Source: Leptospira fluminis (GTDB taxonomy: Bacteria > Spirochaetota > Leptospiria > Leptospirales > Leptospiraceae). Taken from it: a stretch of DNA of 64,000 bases. Below are positions 37,576 through 46,521 of the stretch, piece by piece. The notes under the pieces are model-generated. The model saw only the letters and a program-made list of their open reading frames with translations. It searched no databases and was not told the origin of the DNA. Positions within the stretch are counted from its first letter, which is position 1, and every line of letters starts with the position of its first letter. The stretch covers positions 62,001-126,000 of the forward strand of contig NZ_RQEV01000011.1 in assembly GCF_004771275.1 (NCBI RefSeq), read 5' to 3'. Position numbers and translations under genes: made by a program.

Positions 37576-38469
37576 TTAATAATTAAAGCTAACAAACGTA
37601 AGACCGGAAAATTCCGCCCGCATTTTTGCAAGCAGTTCGTCCCGAATCTCCAGTCCTTGAACCAATCCGTAGATGCAAGATCCGGAACCGGTCAACGAAG
37701 AATAGCTGGCTCCGTTTGCCAAAAAGCGATCCTTTAATCTCCCGAGTTCCGGAAAGGTTTGGAAGGCTAACGGCTCGAAGTCGTTTACGAGCTTTCCCTC
37801 CAAATCCGCCCAATTTCCCTCTTTTAGAGCAAATCCGACGTCTTTGGCTAGAGAAGTCCAGTTTTTCGAGGGTGGGTCAGCTTGTAAAGGTTTTTTGAGC
37901 CCGGCGTACATTTCAGCCGTGGATAGTACCTGTGGAGTTAAAGCGAGAACCCCCTGCCCGGAATGGATCTCTACCTCTTGGAGAATCTCCCCTTTTCCCG
38001 AGACCAGAGCATGCCCTTCGCTTAAGAAAAAAGGAACGTCGGCCCCCACGGTGGCCGCTAAGTCGTTCAATCCGTCGGAACTGAACTCGGAAGTCAGCCC
38101 GAAAAAAAAAGACAAAAGGGAGGCTGCATTACTGGATCCGCCACCCAAACCTGCGGCAGGCGGAATTCTTTTATTCAGATAGATCCGCACTCCAGGGAGT
38201 TCTCTGTATCTGGAACGGATTTTCTGAAAGGTTTTGAATAGGATGTTTTTTGTCTGGTCTCCTTTTTCGGAGACCTCGTCGTAGAGCCGGCGCTTTTCCA
38301 AAATGATTTCATTTTCCGAAACCAACTCGAATCTACCGGACTCCAACGGCTCGATCCGAATATCGTCTCCCCAATCAATCCGAAGAAAGACGCTCCGAAT
38401 CTCATGGTAACCGTCCATTCTCTTAAACGGAATTTCTAATCCGAGATTTATCTTTGCGGGGGATAACAA
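37576..38469 (-). CDS. ispE: 4-diphosphocytidyl-2-C-methyl-D-erythritol kinase
   Basis: 297 residues, GHMP kinase of the MEP isoprenoid pathway. It starts SPAKINLGLEIPFKRMDGYHEI, with the ATP-binding loop PPAAGLGGGSSNAASLL near residue 103 and the C-terminal GHMP motif YSSLTGSGSCIYGLV. Gene order ispE, tRNA-Gln, glmU, prs, rplY, pth is seen in several bacteria. Translation probably starts at TTG (38469) with a poor ribosome-binding site. No other MEP gene is in the window. Confidence 0.95.
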   Translation of the reverse strand: MLSPAKINLGLEIPFKRMDGYHEIRSVFLRIDWGDDIRIEPLESGRFELVSENEIILEKRRLYDEVSEKGDQTKNILFKTFQKIRSRYRELPGVRIYLNKRIPPAAGLGGGSSNAASLLSFFFGLTSEFSSDGLNDLAATVGADVPFFLSEGHALVSGKGEILQEVEIHSGQGVLALTPQVLSTAEMYAGLKKPLQADPPSKNWTSLAKDVGFALKEGNWADLEGKLVNDFEPLAFQTFPELGRLKDRFLANGASYSSLTGSGSCIYGLVQGLEIRDELLAKMRAEFSGLTFVSFNY

Positions 38470-38529
38470 TGTAATTCTTGTTTGAAGAAATAAAAACCCA
38501 TGTCAATCATTATCGATTCATCTCCGACC

Positions 38530-39483
38530 TCAGGTCCCCATTTCGCCGAGCTGTTCCGTCCAATACGCCTGCAATCTTTGCTTCAAGCCCCTAGGGCTTT
38601 TTAGGATCACGCTGTTTCCGAACCCTTTTAACGTGGATAAAAACCAGTCCTCGTTTCGGATATTCGTTTTAGAGAGATAAAACACGGTTTCCCGAAAACG
38701 GATGGACTCTTTCGTTCTTTCCAAACCGAAACGACGATGAAGGTTGAAATAAACCTCCGCGGTATGGAAAATCTCGGCAACCGCGCCTTCCTTTCCGGAA
38801 GATTTCAGAAATTGCTTTAGCATAGAGATCGCGTTTTTTCTTTCCTGATCGGGAACCTGAATCGATTTTTCTTCCGTCCTTTCGAAGGTCAAAATCGAAT
38901 CCAACCGGAAAGACCTGGGCGCATTGCGAGTATGACAAAATCCGATCAGATATTCTTCCTTGTAACTCAATAACGCCCAAGGATCCACCTTCCGTTTTAC
39001 GGGAGAAGTTTCGCCCTGAGCCTGGTACTCCAGTTGAACGGATTTTTGTTTTTTGATCGCTTCGGTCACTTGCGATTTCAATTCTCCCGAATCCAAAACT
39101 CCGGAAGAAGGCAGGACAGTATGGATCTTCTGCAAAGAGGAAAGTAGAATTTGCCTACGTTCCGGATCTACTTCTTTCTGTTCCTCTTCCAGTAACAGAT
39201 TGCGGATTCCTGACCATTCGCGAACACTCATGGTCAGGCCTTCCTGCATCCGATTCGGCAATCGGATTCCGATGGTTTCTCCATCATAATCGATTTCCAC
39301 GAGCTGGTCCGGGGTATAAGGATAGGAACCCACCATGTAGAGTTTTCCCAGTTCCTTTTTTAGATCCGAGATCTCCTTTACACCGGAATATTTGGAAAGA
39401 TCCTCCAAAGTCATCCGACGATTTTCCCGCAAAAGGCCGATCAACGCCAATTTCGTCTGCAATTTCCTCGTAGTAGGATTCAT
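38530..39483 (-). CDS. WYL-domain transcriptional regulator (PafC-like)
   Basis: 317 residues. N-terminal winged-helix-like part (TKLALIGLLRENRRMTLEDLSK), then a WYL domain near residues 145-220 (KSVQLEYQAQGETSPVKRKVDPWALLSYKEEYLIGFCHTRNAPRSFRLD, key features: the W-A-L and Y-L-I-G-F strands and RxxRxD-like end) and a WCX-type C-terminal extension. WYL proteins sense nucleic-acid or nucleotide ligands; PafB/PafC pairs activate DNA-damage responses in actinobacteria. A second WYL protein lies at 43.6 kb. The target genes are unknown. Confidence 0.85.
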   Translation of the reverse strand: MNPTTRKLQTKLALIGLLRENRRMTLEDLSKYSGVKEISDLKKELGKLYMVGSYPYTPDQLVEIDYDGETIGIRLPNRMQEGLTMSVREWSGIRNLLLEEEQKEVDPERRQILLSSLQKIHTVLPSSGVLDSGELKSQVTEAIKKQKSVQLEYQAQGETSPVKRKVDPWALLSYKEEYLIGFCHTRNAPRSFRLDSILTFERTEEKSIQVPDQERKNAISMLKQFLKSSGKEGAVAEIFHTAEVYFNLHRRFGLERTKESIRFRETVFYLSKTNIRNEDWFLSTLKGFGNSVILKSPRGLKQRLQAYWTEQLGEMGT

Positions 39484-39667
39484 CCGAAGGACAGACTCTC
39501 CAAAAAAATCCTACGTTTCAATCGGAAAAACGGCGACGAGGAATGCGGGAAGAAGGAGAATTCGAGTCGAATTTTTTGATTGAGACAGTTTCGTTCAAGC
39601 GGAAAGGTTCCGTAGGATATAGAATGGAATCTTGTCTTTCAAGATTTAGGAAACAAGAGAACGCAAA

Positions 39668-40579
39668 ATGAAAATACTGATCACCGGCGCGACCGGATTT
39701 TTAGGAAAAAGGATCGTAGACCTACTCAAAAAAGAGGGTGGAAATGAAATCTACGCTCTCGCAAGAAATCAAAAATCCGCAAAGAATATCGAGAAGATGG
39801 GGATCAAGGTCGTGTACGGCGATTTGGGAGAACCGGCAGTCCTGAAAAAATCCCTGGAGGAACTCTCTCCGAACGCGATCATCCATTTGGCCGCCGAAAT
39901 CGCGACACAGAGAAACACGAAATTATTATGGCAGGTCAATCACGAAGGAACCAAAAACCTCTACGAGGCCGCAAAGGATCTCGGGTTGAAATGCTTTCTA
40001 TTTGCGAGCACGGTGGTCGTGGGGGAAGCGGGAGGAGAATTGCTTTCGGAGGAAAAACCCTTAAATGTCGAAACGGAATACGGCAAAACCAAGCAGGCTT
40101 CGGAATCGATGCTCTTAAAGGCCTACCAAACGGAATCCTTTCCCGTGGTGATCCTCAGACCCTCTCATATCTACGGCCCCGGAGGATGGTTTGCGGATCT
40201 GATAAAAGACATGAAGATCGGATTGTTCCGGATCCCCGGATCGGGCAAAAATTATTGGGACGTGGTACATGTGGACGATGTCGCGGCGGCCTTTGTCAAA
40301 GCGCTGCATTCCGGCAAAGCGGGAGAAATCTATCATATCGCGGACGACACTCCGGTCTTGATGCAGGATTTTTTTAACGAAGCGGGACATTATTTAGGAA
40401 AACGTAAAATAGGACACGCTCCGATTTTCCTGGCAAACCTGTTAAAAGGGAAGGATCCGGTTCGTGCCGCTACCAGATCCGCTCGAAGTTCCAATTCCAA
40501 ATTAAAAAGCCTAGGTTGGAAACCCGAATACCCGGATTACCGTTCCGGCCTAAAACATACGTTCCAAAACATGACTTGA
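39668..40579 (+). CDS. NAD-dependent epimerase/dehydratase (extended SDR)
   Basis: 303 residues. The Rossmann motif is ILITGATGFLGKRIV (GxxGxxG), then DLGEP, LAAEIA and the active-site YGKTK (YxxxK) near residue 140, with Ser/Thr in FASTVVVGE. ILRPSHIYGPG is the usual extended-SDR segment. The substrate could be a sugar nucleotide or a steroid/isoprenoid-type alcohol. It is divergent from the WYL regulator (185 bases between), so control by that regulator is possible. It ends six bases from the convergent membrane glycosyltransferase-like gene. Confidence 0.88.
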   Translation: MKILITGATGFLGKRIVDLLKKEGGNEIYALARNQKSAKNIEKMGIKVVYGDLGEPAVLKKSLEELSPNAIIHLAAEIATQRNTKLLWQVNHEGTKNLYEAAKDLGLKCFLFASTVVVGEAGGELLSEEKPLNVETEYGKTKQASESMLLKAYQTESFPVVILRPSHIYGPGGWFADLIKDMKIGLFRIPGSGKNYWDVVHVDDVAAAFVKALHSGKAGEIYHIADDTPVLMQDFFNEAGHYLGKRKIGHAPIFLANLLKGKDPVRAATRSARSSNSKLKSLGWKPEYPDYRSGLKHTFQNMT

Positions 40580-40585
40580 TCTTTC

Positions 40586-42166
40586 CTACTGCCGGATCCG
40601 TTTTCTTTGCATCGAAAAGATGATGACGTCCGGCAGATTCCCAACTAGAGACGGCTCGAAATCCTTTCCCAAAAGCGAAACTACGGAATCGAAGTAGGGA
40701 TTTTTTACGAAAGGAACATCCGAAAGAGTCGCAGGGTCCATCAATACCTTAGCCTGAACGAATAAAATCTTATCGAATTTCTTGGGGTCGTTCCGCAGGA
40801 AAAACTTATCCAAAGACGTTCCGTCAAAAAGAGTCACGCAAGGAACTTCGAAAAAATTCTCCCCCAAAATCTGGGAATACGTGCGGATCTGAACAGCAAT
40901 CAGGTCCGGCTTCTGCTCGGTGTAAATCTTATGTAGGACTGTCGTTCGTTTGCCGTACTTCGCAAGTATGGAAGTGTATTTCACGGTGATATATGAGGAA
41001 AAAAGAATACAACAAAGAAGGAAAATTTTCCCGGACCTTTCCCACCTAGGCTTGGATTTTAACTCGTCCAACAGGATAAGGGCAAATCCGGCAAAACAGG
41101 GAATCGTCAAATGCAAGTACCTCGTGCCGAAATCTATGATCCCGTCGTTCGGAGCGGCCGCGACAAGACCGATGAAACCCGCAATTCCGGATTGGACCAA
41201 AGGATTCCCGCCTTTCGCCGGATCGCTCGTCTCCTCCCGAGAGCGCAAAAAACCCCGGGGGGAAAAGAGAAAATACAGGGAAAACCAAAATAAAAAAAAG
41301 AACAAGGGCATATAGGCAAAAAAGCCCAGCCGATTAAAACTGAAAAATAGGAGTCCGCGATAAATCTCCAGCTTTGCCCAAGGGGAAAGAAACATCGTCG
41401 GCTGATTGAACGAAAATCTAGGCCCGAGGGGAAGTCCGTAGAAGAAAGTCTGCATCCCGATCAAAAACGAAAGACCGAGTAAAATCCCCATAGAGAATCC
41501 TAAAACGGAAATCCGATCTCTGGATCCTCGTACGGCATCGAAAATCAGAAACGCCGTAAAGGAAAGACAGAACCCGATGGATTCGATCCGAAACCATCCG
41601 GAAGAAGCCGACAAAAATCCCGCAAATAAAAACGGTAAGGAACTTCCTGGAGAGCGGCTTTTTAAAACCAGTACGACCCCTGAGAAAAATAAGAAAGCGG
41701 CAAGTCCCACATCCGGGAAAAAATAACCGTTCACTACGAACGGGGAGCCGAAGACCAGTATGGATAGAAAAAGAAGATTCCTTCTCCATAGCATGGACAG
41801 GATAAAAATCGTAGCGGAAACGAGAATCGCATTCACGACATAAACCCCCGTGATTCCCCCCCAAGGTAAAATCAGGGCATATACGAAACCGAGAGCGACC
41901 GGAAAAGGACTTACGATCTTACCTCTGATGCGAATGCATTCCGTAGGGCAAAATTCCGATTCCGGATCCAGCTTCGAGGAGGGCAGCTCCAGTTCGCCGG
42001 AAGCGAAACCGTGCCTGGAAATGGATTCCCCCAAAACGAATTTGGCCAAGTGATCCGAATACAACTGCTCCACAGGCTTCAATAAAAATAGAAACAACAA
42101 GGGAGACAAAACCAGAAGAAAGAAGGAGAGAGTCCGAAAGCGACCCGAGTCTAAAAAAGGGGACAC
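40586..42166 (-). CDS. Polytopic membrane protein, probable glycosyltransferase (paralogue of 10.1-11.7 kb)
   Basis: 526 residues with about ten to eleven membrane segments and a soluble C-terminal tail of about 110 residues. It shares the length, the N-terminal LLKPVEQLYSDHLAK block and the PNDGIIDFGTRYLHLTIP block with the protein at 10.1-11.7 kb. The loop after the first helix contains SSKLDPESEFCPTECIRI with two cysteines. GT-C-like architecture suggests transfer of a lipid-linked sugar outside the inner membrane; this is an inference. The start is probably GTG at 42166. Confidence 0.68.
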   Translation of the reverse strand: MSPFLDSGRFRTLSFFLLVLSPLLFLFLLKPVEQLYSDHLAKFVLGESISRHGFASGELELPSSKLDPESEFCPTECIRIRGKIVSPFPVALGFVYALILPWGGITGVYVVNAILVSATIFILSMLWRRNLLFLSILVFGSPFVVNGYFFPDVGLAAFLFFSGVVLVLKSRSPGSSLPFLFAGFLSASSGWFRIESIGFCLSFTAFLIFDAVRGSRDRISVLGFSMGILLGLSFLIGMQTFFYGLPLGPRFSFNQPTMFLSPWAKLEIYRGLLFFSFNRLGFFAYMPLFFFLFWFSLYFLFSPRGFLRSREETSDPAKGGNPLVQSGIAGFIGLVAAAPNDGIIDFGTRYLHLTIPCFAGFALILLDELKSKPRWERSGKIFLLCCILFSSYITVKYTSILAKYGKRTTVLHKIYTEQKPDLIAVQIRTYSQILGENFFEVPCVTLFDGTSLDKFFLRNDPKKFDKILFVQAKVLMDPATLSDVPFVKNPYFDSVVSLLGKDFEPSLVGNLPDVIIFSMQRKRIRQ

Positions 42167-42295
42167 GCTTCGCTAAGCTAAAGTCGGAGAAGAAGGAGAC
42201 AATCTTTTTTTAGAAGGAACTTTTTCTGAAGACCGGACTCTTTTCCGGACCAGTCCGTCCGGAAATGGCTTCAGTCCCTACCCTTCTCTGCTTTA

Positions 42296-42325
42296 TAAAT
42301 AAAAAAAGGCGCCCGAAGGGCGCCC
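42296..42325 (-). terminator. Intrinsic terminator of the small exported protein gene
   Basis: On the minus strand GGCGCCC-TTC-GGGCGCC forms a seven-base GC-only stem with a three-base loop (42308-42324), followed directly by a run of seven Ts and then AT. A classic strong terminator for the gene ending at 42363. Confidence 0.92.
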
Positions 42326-42362
42326 CTCATCAACGAAGATAAATTCGAAGAATTTGAAACGA

Positions 42363-42698
42363 TTAAAGGTTGTTCAAAAATTCTTGAGTTCTCTGAGCTT
42401 CTCTTTCCAAAGCGGCAGCTTGTTTCAGAAATCTTTCCGATTGAGCATTGCTAGCCAGGAATTTTCCACCGGTAGAACGTCTTGCAAGAGCTCTCAACTC
42501 TTCCGCACGCTCCGTCTTTTGCTGAGCAAGAGCTTTTAAGTAGGTCCCAACGGCAACTTTTTGTTCCTTGGTGACTGCTGCAGAAACTAAGGCTTGCTCC
42601 AGCAAACGATCTTCAGTATCTTGCGATACCGCAAATACGGAAGAACCGGCTAAGAATCCAGCGATTAGAAGAAGAGAAATCGTTTTGTTAACTTTCAT
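42363..42698 (-). CDS. Small exported Ala/Gln/Arg-rich helical protein
   Basis: 111 residues from the ATG at 42698, which has GAGAGG ten bases upstream; a TTG six codons earlier is less likely. Signal peptide MKVNKTISLLLIAGFLAGSS, cut after VFA. The mature 83 residues are almost wholly helical and charged (AQQKTERAEELRALARR, ERFLKQAAALEREAQR), with no cysteine. It has its own strong terminator and a long AT-rich upstream region, so it is probably a highly expressed single gene. No family recognised. Confidence 0.78.
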   Translation of the reverse strand: MKVNKTISLLLIAGFLAGSSVFAVSQDTEDRLLEQALVSAAVTKEQKVAVGTYLKALAQQKTERAEELRALARRSTGGKFLASNAQSERFLKQAAALEREAQRTQEFLNNL

Positions 42699-43215
42699 GG
42701 ACTTGAAACCTCTCAATGATTTGTTTATATTTTTAATTCTCGTTATCGCTTATATCCATAAGACCTATACAGCTTTTCAATTGGAATAAAAAAATTAAAA
42801 AAAGATAAAAAAAATAAAACTTGTCGTTAAGCGAAGTTAAAGAGAACAACACTTCACATTATCCTGTATTAGATTTGTATAATTTTATAAAAAAACTTTA
42901 ACGCATGCCGCAAATCATACGATCCGCGAATAAAACAGGCGATTTCCGATACCAAAAACGAGATGTGCACGTTTATGATACAATCTTCGACTAGATCCTC
43001 GAGTTTTTCAAGAAAAATAGAAATCCGAAAATCAAAAAATGCTTATTTTTTGGGCACAACTATTAAGCAATATGCCCGTAATATATGCAAAAACAGGCCA
43101 AAAACCCCCTTTTTTCAGGAATTTCCCAAATTGGAATTTTTTCCTATGGATCGCTTTCCAATTCGATAAAAGCCGGAAGACTCAGTCCAAAATCACCGTT
43201 TTAAAATAGGATATT
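42699..43215. other. AT-rich intergenic region
   Basis: This 517-base region is markedly richer in A and T than its surroundings, with A-runs at 42788-42820. It must hold the promoters of the exported-protein gene (leftward) and gloA (rightward). A perfect hairpin, CAAAAAAT-GCTT-ATTTTTTG, lies at 43033-43052. One 68-codon frame at 42963-43169 has no ribosome-binding site and no protein-like composition, so I do not call a gene. Confidence 0.6.
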
Positions 43216-43638
43216 ATGCGATATTTGCACGCTATGATTCGAGTCTTTAATCTAGATTCCGCATTGGATTTCTTTTGCGACAAACTCGGCTTGGTCGAAA
43301 CGAGACGGAGCGAACATCCGGAAGGAAAATTTACCTTGGTATTTCTATCCGATGGATCGTCTAACGCACCAGAGATCGAACTAACTTACAATTGGGAACA
43401 AAAGGACGGATACACATCGGGTAGAAACTTCGGACACCTTGCCTTCGAAGTGGAAAACATCTACGAAACGTGCGAGCGCCTGGTGTCCAAGGGAGTTACG
43501 ATCAATAGACCTCCTCGCGACGGCAGGATGGCTTTCGTTCGTTCTCCTGATTCGATCTCGGTGGAGTTGTTGCAAAAAGGGAAGTCGCTAGCGCCTGCCG
43601 AGCCCTGGAAAAGCATGCAGAATACCGGAGAGTGGTAA
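43216..43638 (+). CDS. gloA: Glyoxalase I-type VOC protein (lactoylglutathione lyase-like)
   Basis: 140 residues, two VOC repeats. It starts [20 protein letters not shown] with the metal-ligand His, then [15 protein letters not shown] (Glu ligand), [21 protein letters not shown] (His ligand) and ISVELLQKG (Glu ligand). All four expected ligands are present, so glyoxalase I activity (methylglyoxal detoxification) is plausible. AGGA lies five bases before the ATG. It converges with the WYL gene, stops ten bases apart. Confidence 0.92.
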   Translation: MRYLHAMIRVFNLDSALDFFCDKLGLVETRRSEHPEGKFTLVFLSDGSSNAPEIELTYNWEQKDGYTSGRNFGHLAFEVENIYETCERLVSKGVTINRPPRDGRMAFVRSPDSISVELLQKGKSLAPAEPWKSMQNTGEW

Positions 43639-43648
43639 GGTTTCTTTC

Positions 43649-44623
43649 TTAAGAAAAATCGGAGCCGTAACTTTCCGCGAGAAACAAAAGGGAATCCTTA
43701 AGTTTCTTCTTTAATTCTTCCGGTTCTATCTTTTCCAGAGAATTACCTTCTTTCCATAAGAAAGGAAGCAGTCCTTCCAGATTGGTGCATTCGAAACGGA
43801 TCGTATTTCCTTCCTGAGTCAGAGGAATTCCGGATAAAAACTGTTTGGCTTTTACTAAGGATTCGGTCTTACAACCCAAAGCGACCGCCTTAGGTTCGTG
43901 CACGGGAAAAAGGGCCGCATGAACGATCTGGTCTTCCCAGGTTTCTGCTTTAGTTCCCTTCTTTTGATAAATGAAGTCACCCTCCAGGATTTCCGCTTCC
44001 AAAATCTTGGCCAGGATCAACCTTTTCTTGATCTTTTCGGAGCGATCGTAGGCCAAAAGATAATAATCCTCTCCGCCTCTTCTGAGCAAACGAACAGGAT
44101 CGACCTCGATAAAGTACGAATCCTCGGGAAAGCTCTTAAAATATTTCAGACGAAGAGGACTCCGGTTTTTTAGAGCCTCCAGGACGGAAAAAGCGATCCG
44201 ACCGGATTCGTCTGAAATCTCCCGGGGCTCTTCCTTTAATTCCGGAAAAAAACCCAATTCCCCGGCGAAGATCTTCTGCGCAGCCGTATAGAGTTCATAT
44301 CTGGGAGACTGGGAATACGCCTCCAATAGAACTGCGGAGATTTCTCTCAGCTCATTCGGATCGAATCGCAAGGATTTTGCCCAAGGATCCGTCTCCAGAA
44401 CATAAACGAAGTCCTTGTCGTGCTTTTGAGGATAATATCGGATCCGAAAACCTAAGGATTCCAACTCCTGAATGTCACGGGAAAGTTTTCTCCGATCCGA
44501 GTCCTTGTTCTCGTTATCGTAGAATTCTCCCATAATGTCCTTTAATCCGGAAAGAGTCAGCCCTTCCGGAAATTGTAAAAAATTAAAGAGCAGAGTGAGA
44601 AGGCGGGATTCCGTCGGATTCAT
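43649..44623 (-). CDS. WYL-domain transcriptional regulator (PafB-like)
   Basis: About 324 residues from the ATG at 44623, which follows GAGGGAA and matches the start of the other WYL protein (MNPT..). In-frame ATGs at 44680 and 44737 would add an acidic N-terminus. Winged-helix region with LSRDIQELESLGFRIRYYP; the WYL domain (residues about 160-240) includes LRLKYFKSFPEDSYFIEVDPVRLLRRGGEDYYLLAYDRSEKI, with RLLRRGG in place of W-x-L. A WCX-like C-terminus follows. With the WYL protein at 38.5 kb it may form a PafBC-like pair, though the genes lie 4 kb apart. It diverges from a small membrane protein gene. Confidence 0.82.
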   Translation of the reverse strand: MNPTESRLLTLLFNFLQFPEGLTLSGLKDIMGEFYDNENKDSDRRKLSRDIQELESLGFRIRYYPQKHDKDFVYVLETDPWAKSLRFDPNELREISAVLLEAYSQSPRYELYTAAQKIFAGELGFFPELKEEPREISDESGRIAFSVLEALKNRSPLRLKYFKSFPEDSYFIEVDPVRLLRRGGEDYYLLAYDRSEKIKKRLILAKILEAEILEGDFIYQKKGTKAETWEDQIVHAALFPVHEPKAVALGCKTESLVKAKQFLSGIPLTQEGNTIRFECTNLEGLLPFLWKEGNSLEKIEPEELKKKLKDSLLFLAESYGSDFS

Positions 44624-44838
44624 TTCCCTCGGCTCGATTTCTAGCTCGGGATCGGACTCGAATTCTTCCTGTTTTTCCATGGACACAAGCAGAGAATCGG
44701 GAATCGATAGGACGGACGCAACCAGGAAATCTCGCATTCTTAAGATTCGGCCGCGGGAGAAAAAACCGCTTGAAGTACCCGAAAGCCGGGAAAAACTCCG
44801 GATGCCCTCAAAAGAAATCTCGGGCCAGGAACCCTATC

Positions 44839-45060
44839 ATGGCTAAAATTTTCAGTTATATCATCCCGAATCTTGCAGGACTGGCGCTGATCCTTTTAGG
44901 TTGGTGGACCACGATCATCAACGTCGCCACCCTTCGATTCGCGGGAGAATCCTACTTTAACAAATGGACCTATACCGGATTAGGACTCATCCTCGTAGGT
45001 GCATATTTGCCCGAAATCTGGATCGGGATCAGAAACAAACTCTTCGGAGAAAAGTCCTAG
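44839..45060 (+). CDS. Small two-helix membrane protein
   Basis: 73 residues from the ATG at 44839 (AGGA nine bases upstream). Two hydrophobic helices (IIPNLAGLALILLGWWTTII and YTGLGLILVGAYLPEIWIG) are joined by a short polar loop. No family recognised. It diverges from the WYL regulator gene, with about 215 bases between the two start codons. A PafBC-type or self-regulated arrangement is possible. Confidence 0.7.
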   Translation: MAKIFSYIIPNLAGLALILLGWWTTIINVATLRFAGESYFNKWTYTGLGLILVGAYLPEIWIGIRNKLFGEKS

Positions 45061-45236
45061 ACAAATCACCGTCTTTATTTCTTAGGTAAAAAAGTCTAGA
45101 CAATCTTTCTCTAACCTCCGATTTTCGGAATTAGAGAAAGATTCGTTCTCTCGGTAAGATTCGAAAAAAATCTTTACGAGCAATGTACATGCGTTACAAT
45201 GCGACATAATATAGAGACTGGAACCTGAGACGTTCA

Positions 45237-46337
45237 ATGAGCGCGGAAACTGAAGTAATAGAAAAAACCGGCCGAAAAAAAACCGAGATCGAGTACAACA
45301 AGCCCACTCTCTCCAGAGAGGATCTAAAAACGGTACTAGAGGCTCTCGTCGAAGACCATCTTTCCACCGGTTCCATCACTTCCCGCTTTGAGAAAGCCTT
45401 TTCGTCCACTTTTCGTACGAAAAACGTAATCTCCACCAACAGCTTAACCGCTGCATACCACCTAGCCTTACTCTCCCTGGAGATCCGGCCCGGAGACAAA
45501 GTGGTCTTATCTACCTTTGCTCCCTTGGCCGCTCTGGACGCGATCTTTCTACTCCAAGCGAAACCCTTTGTCCTAGACCTGGACAGGAACTCCTTCCACC
45601 TCAATCGGTCCGGATTGAGCGCCGCCCTGGAAGACCCGAGCGTGAAAGCTATTGTACTGGATCATACCTTCGGATCTCTAGCGGATTTTTCCCAATACGA
45701 TTTCCGCGGAATTCCTACGATCGAAGATTTTTCCGAAGCGGTCGGAGCTAGAACGGAAACCTTTACTCCCGGAAAACAAGGAAAGCTCTCTATTTGCGGC
45801 CTTTCCGTGGAATACCTAATCACTACGGGAAACGGAGCCTTGGTCTGCACCGAAGACGATTCCCTGGCCAAAAAAATTAGGGCCAGAAAAAACGGACAGG
45901 ATCCCTATCCGAGAAAAGACGGACAGCCGAGATTGGATTACGATATGATCGATTACCAAGCCGCTCTCGGAATCGAACAATTATCCAATTTGGGAGTCAT
46001 CCTGGAGCGAAAAAGGAAAATCGCCCAGGTGTATCTGCAATCCATACAAGGTTCTCAAGTTTCCACGCATTACAACGATCCGACCACGGATACGTTCAAT
46101 CGATTCGTAATCCTGGCGCCCGGAAACTACGACCAGGCGGAGAGATACTTCCGCTCTCTGCAAATCGGAACGAGACACACTGCGGACGAACCCATTCATC
46201 ACATTCTGGAATTAGGAAACGCCGATTTTCCGAACGGAGAACGACTGTACCAAAGAGGCCATTGCGTTCCGATTTATCCCAACCTGACCAAGGATAATAT
46301 CCAGCGAATCGCACAGGCGATCCGTCGGATTTATTAG
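45237..46337 (+). CDS. DegT/DnrJ/EryC1/StrS-fold protein without the PLP lysine
   Basis: 366 residues with the fold of sugar aminotransferases: NKPTLSREDLKTVLEALVEDHLSTGSIT start, STNSLTAAYHLALLSL, TFAPLAALDAIF, TIEDFSEAVGAR with the PLP-nitrogen Asp (Asp164), and DYDMIDYQAALGIEQL. The active-site segment, usually SFHPTK..TGEGG, is LSICGLSVEYLITTGNGAL (residues 184-202) here. There is no Lys between 183 and 212, and no His as in the ColD-type dehydratases. So no Schiff base can form in the usual way. It could be an inactive partner of another aminotransferase or a sugar-binding protein. Confidence 0.83.
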   Translation: MSAETEVIEKTGRKKTEIEYNKPTLSREDLKTVLEALVEDHLSTGSITSRFEKAFSSTFRTKNVISTNSLTAAYHLALLSLEIRPGDKVVLSTFAPLAALDAIFLLQAKPFVLDLDRNSFHLNRSGLSAALEDPSVKAIVLDHTFGSLADFSQYDFRGIPTIEDFSEAVGARTETFTPGKQGKLSICGLSVEYLITTGNGALVCTEDDSLAKKIRARKNGQDPYPRKDGQPRLDYDMIDYQAALGIEQLSNLGVILERKRKIAQVYLQSIQGSQVSTHYNDPTTDTFNRFVILAPGNYDQAERYFRSLQIGTRHTADEPIHHILELGNADFPNGERLYQRGHCVPIYPNLTKDNIQRIAQAIRRIY

Positions 46338-46402
46338 TTCGGATTGAAAATCTTTTCGTCCGAAAATCTGCCGGATCCCGAAAAAGAATTCTAAATTTCT
46401 AC

Positions 46403-46419
46403 TTTTCGCGTCGCGATAA
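46403..46419. promoter_or_regulatory. Inverted repeat upstream of the RND pump gene, possible operator
   Basis: TCGCG-T-CGCGA (46406-46416) is a perfect 11-base palindrome extended by near-symmetric T and A runs. It lies about 105 bases before the RND gene start. RND pump genes are often controlled by TetR-type repressors binding such sites. No regulator gene is adjacent. Confidence 0.3.
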
Positions 46420-46521
46420 ATTCTTTCCGAAAAAATAGAACGCGTCGAAATAGACCCTTAAAGTCGCTCGAACTTCTCTCTTCCCCAAATCCGAGGAAAG
46501 TCATTCAGCCGAGGAGGCCAC

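Noticed and set aside
42963..43169. 68-codon frame in the AT-rich intergenic region
   Set aside because: No ribosome-binding site, no recognisable protein and random-looking composition.
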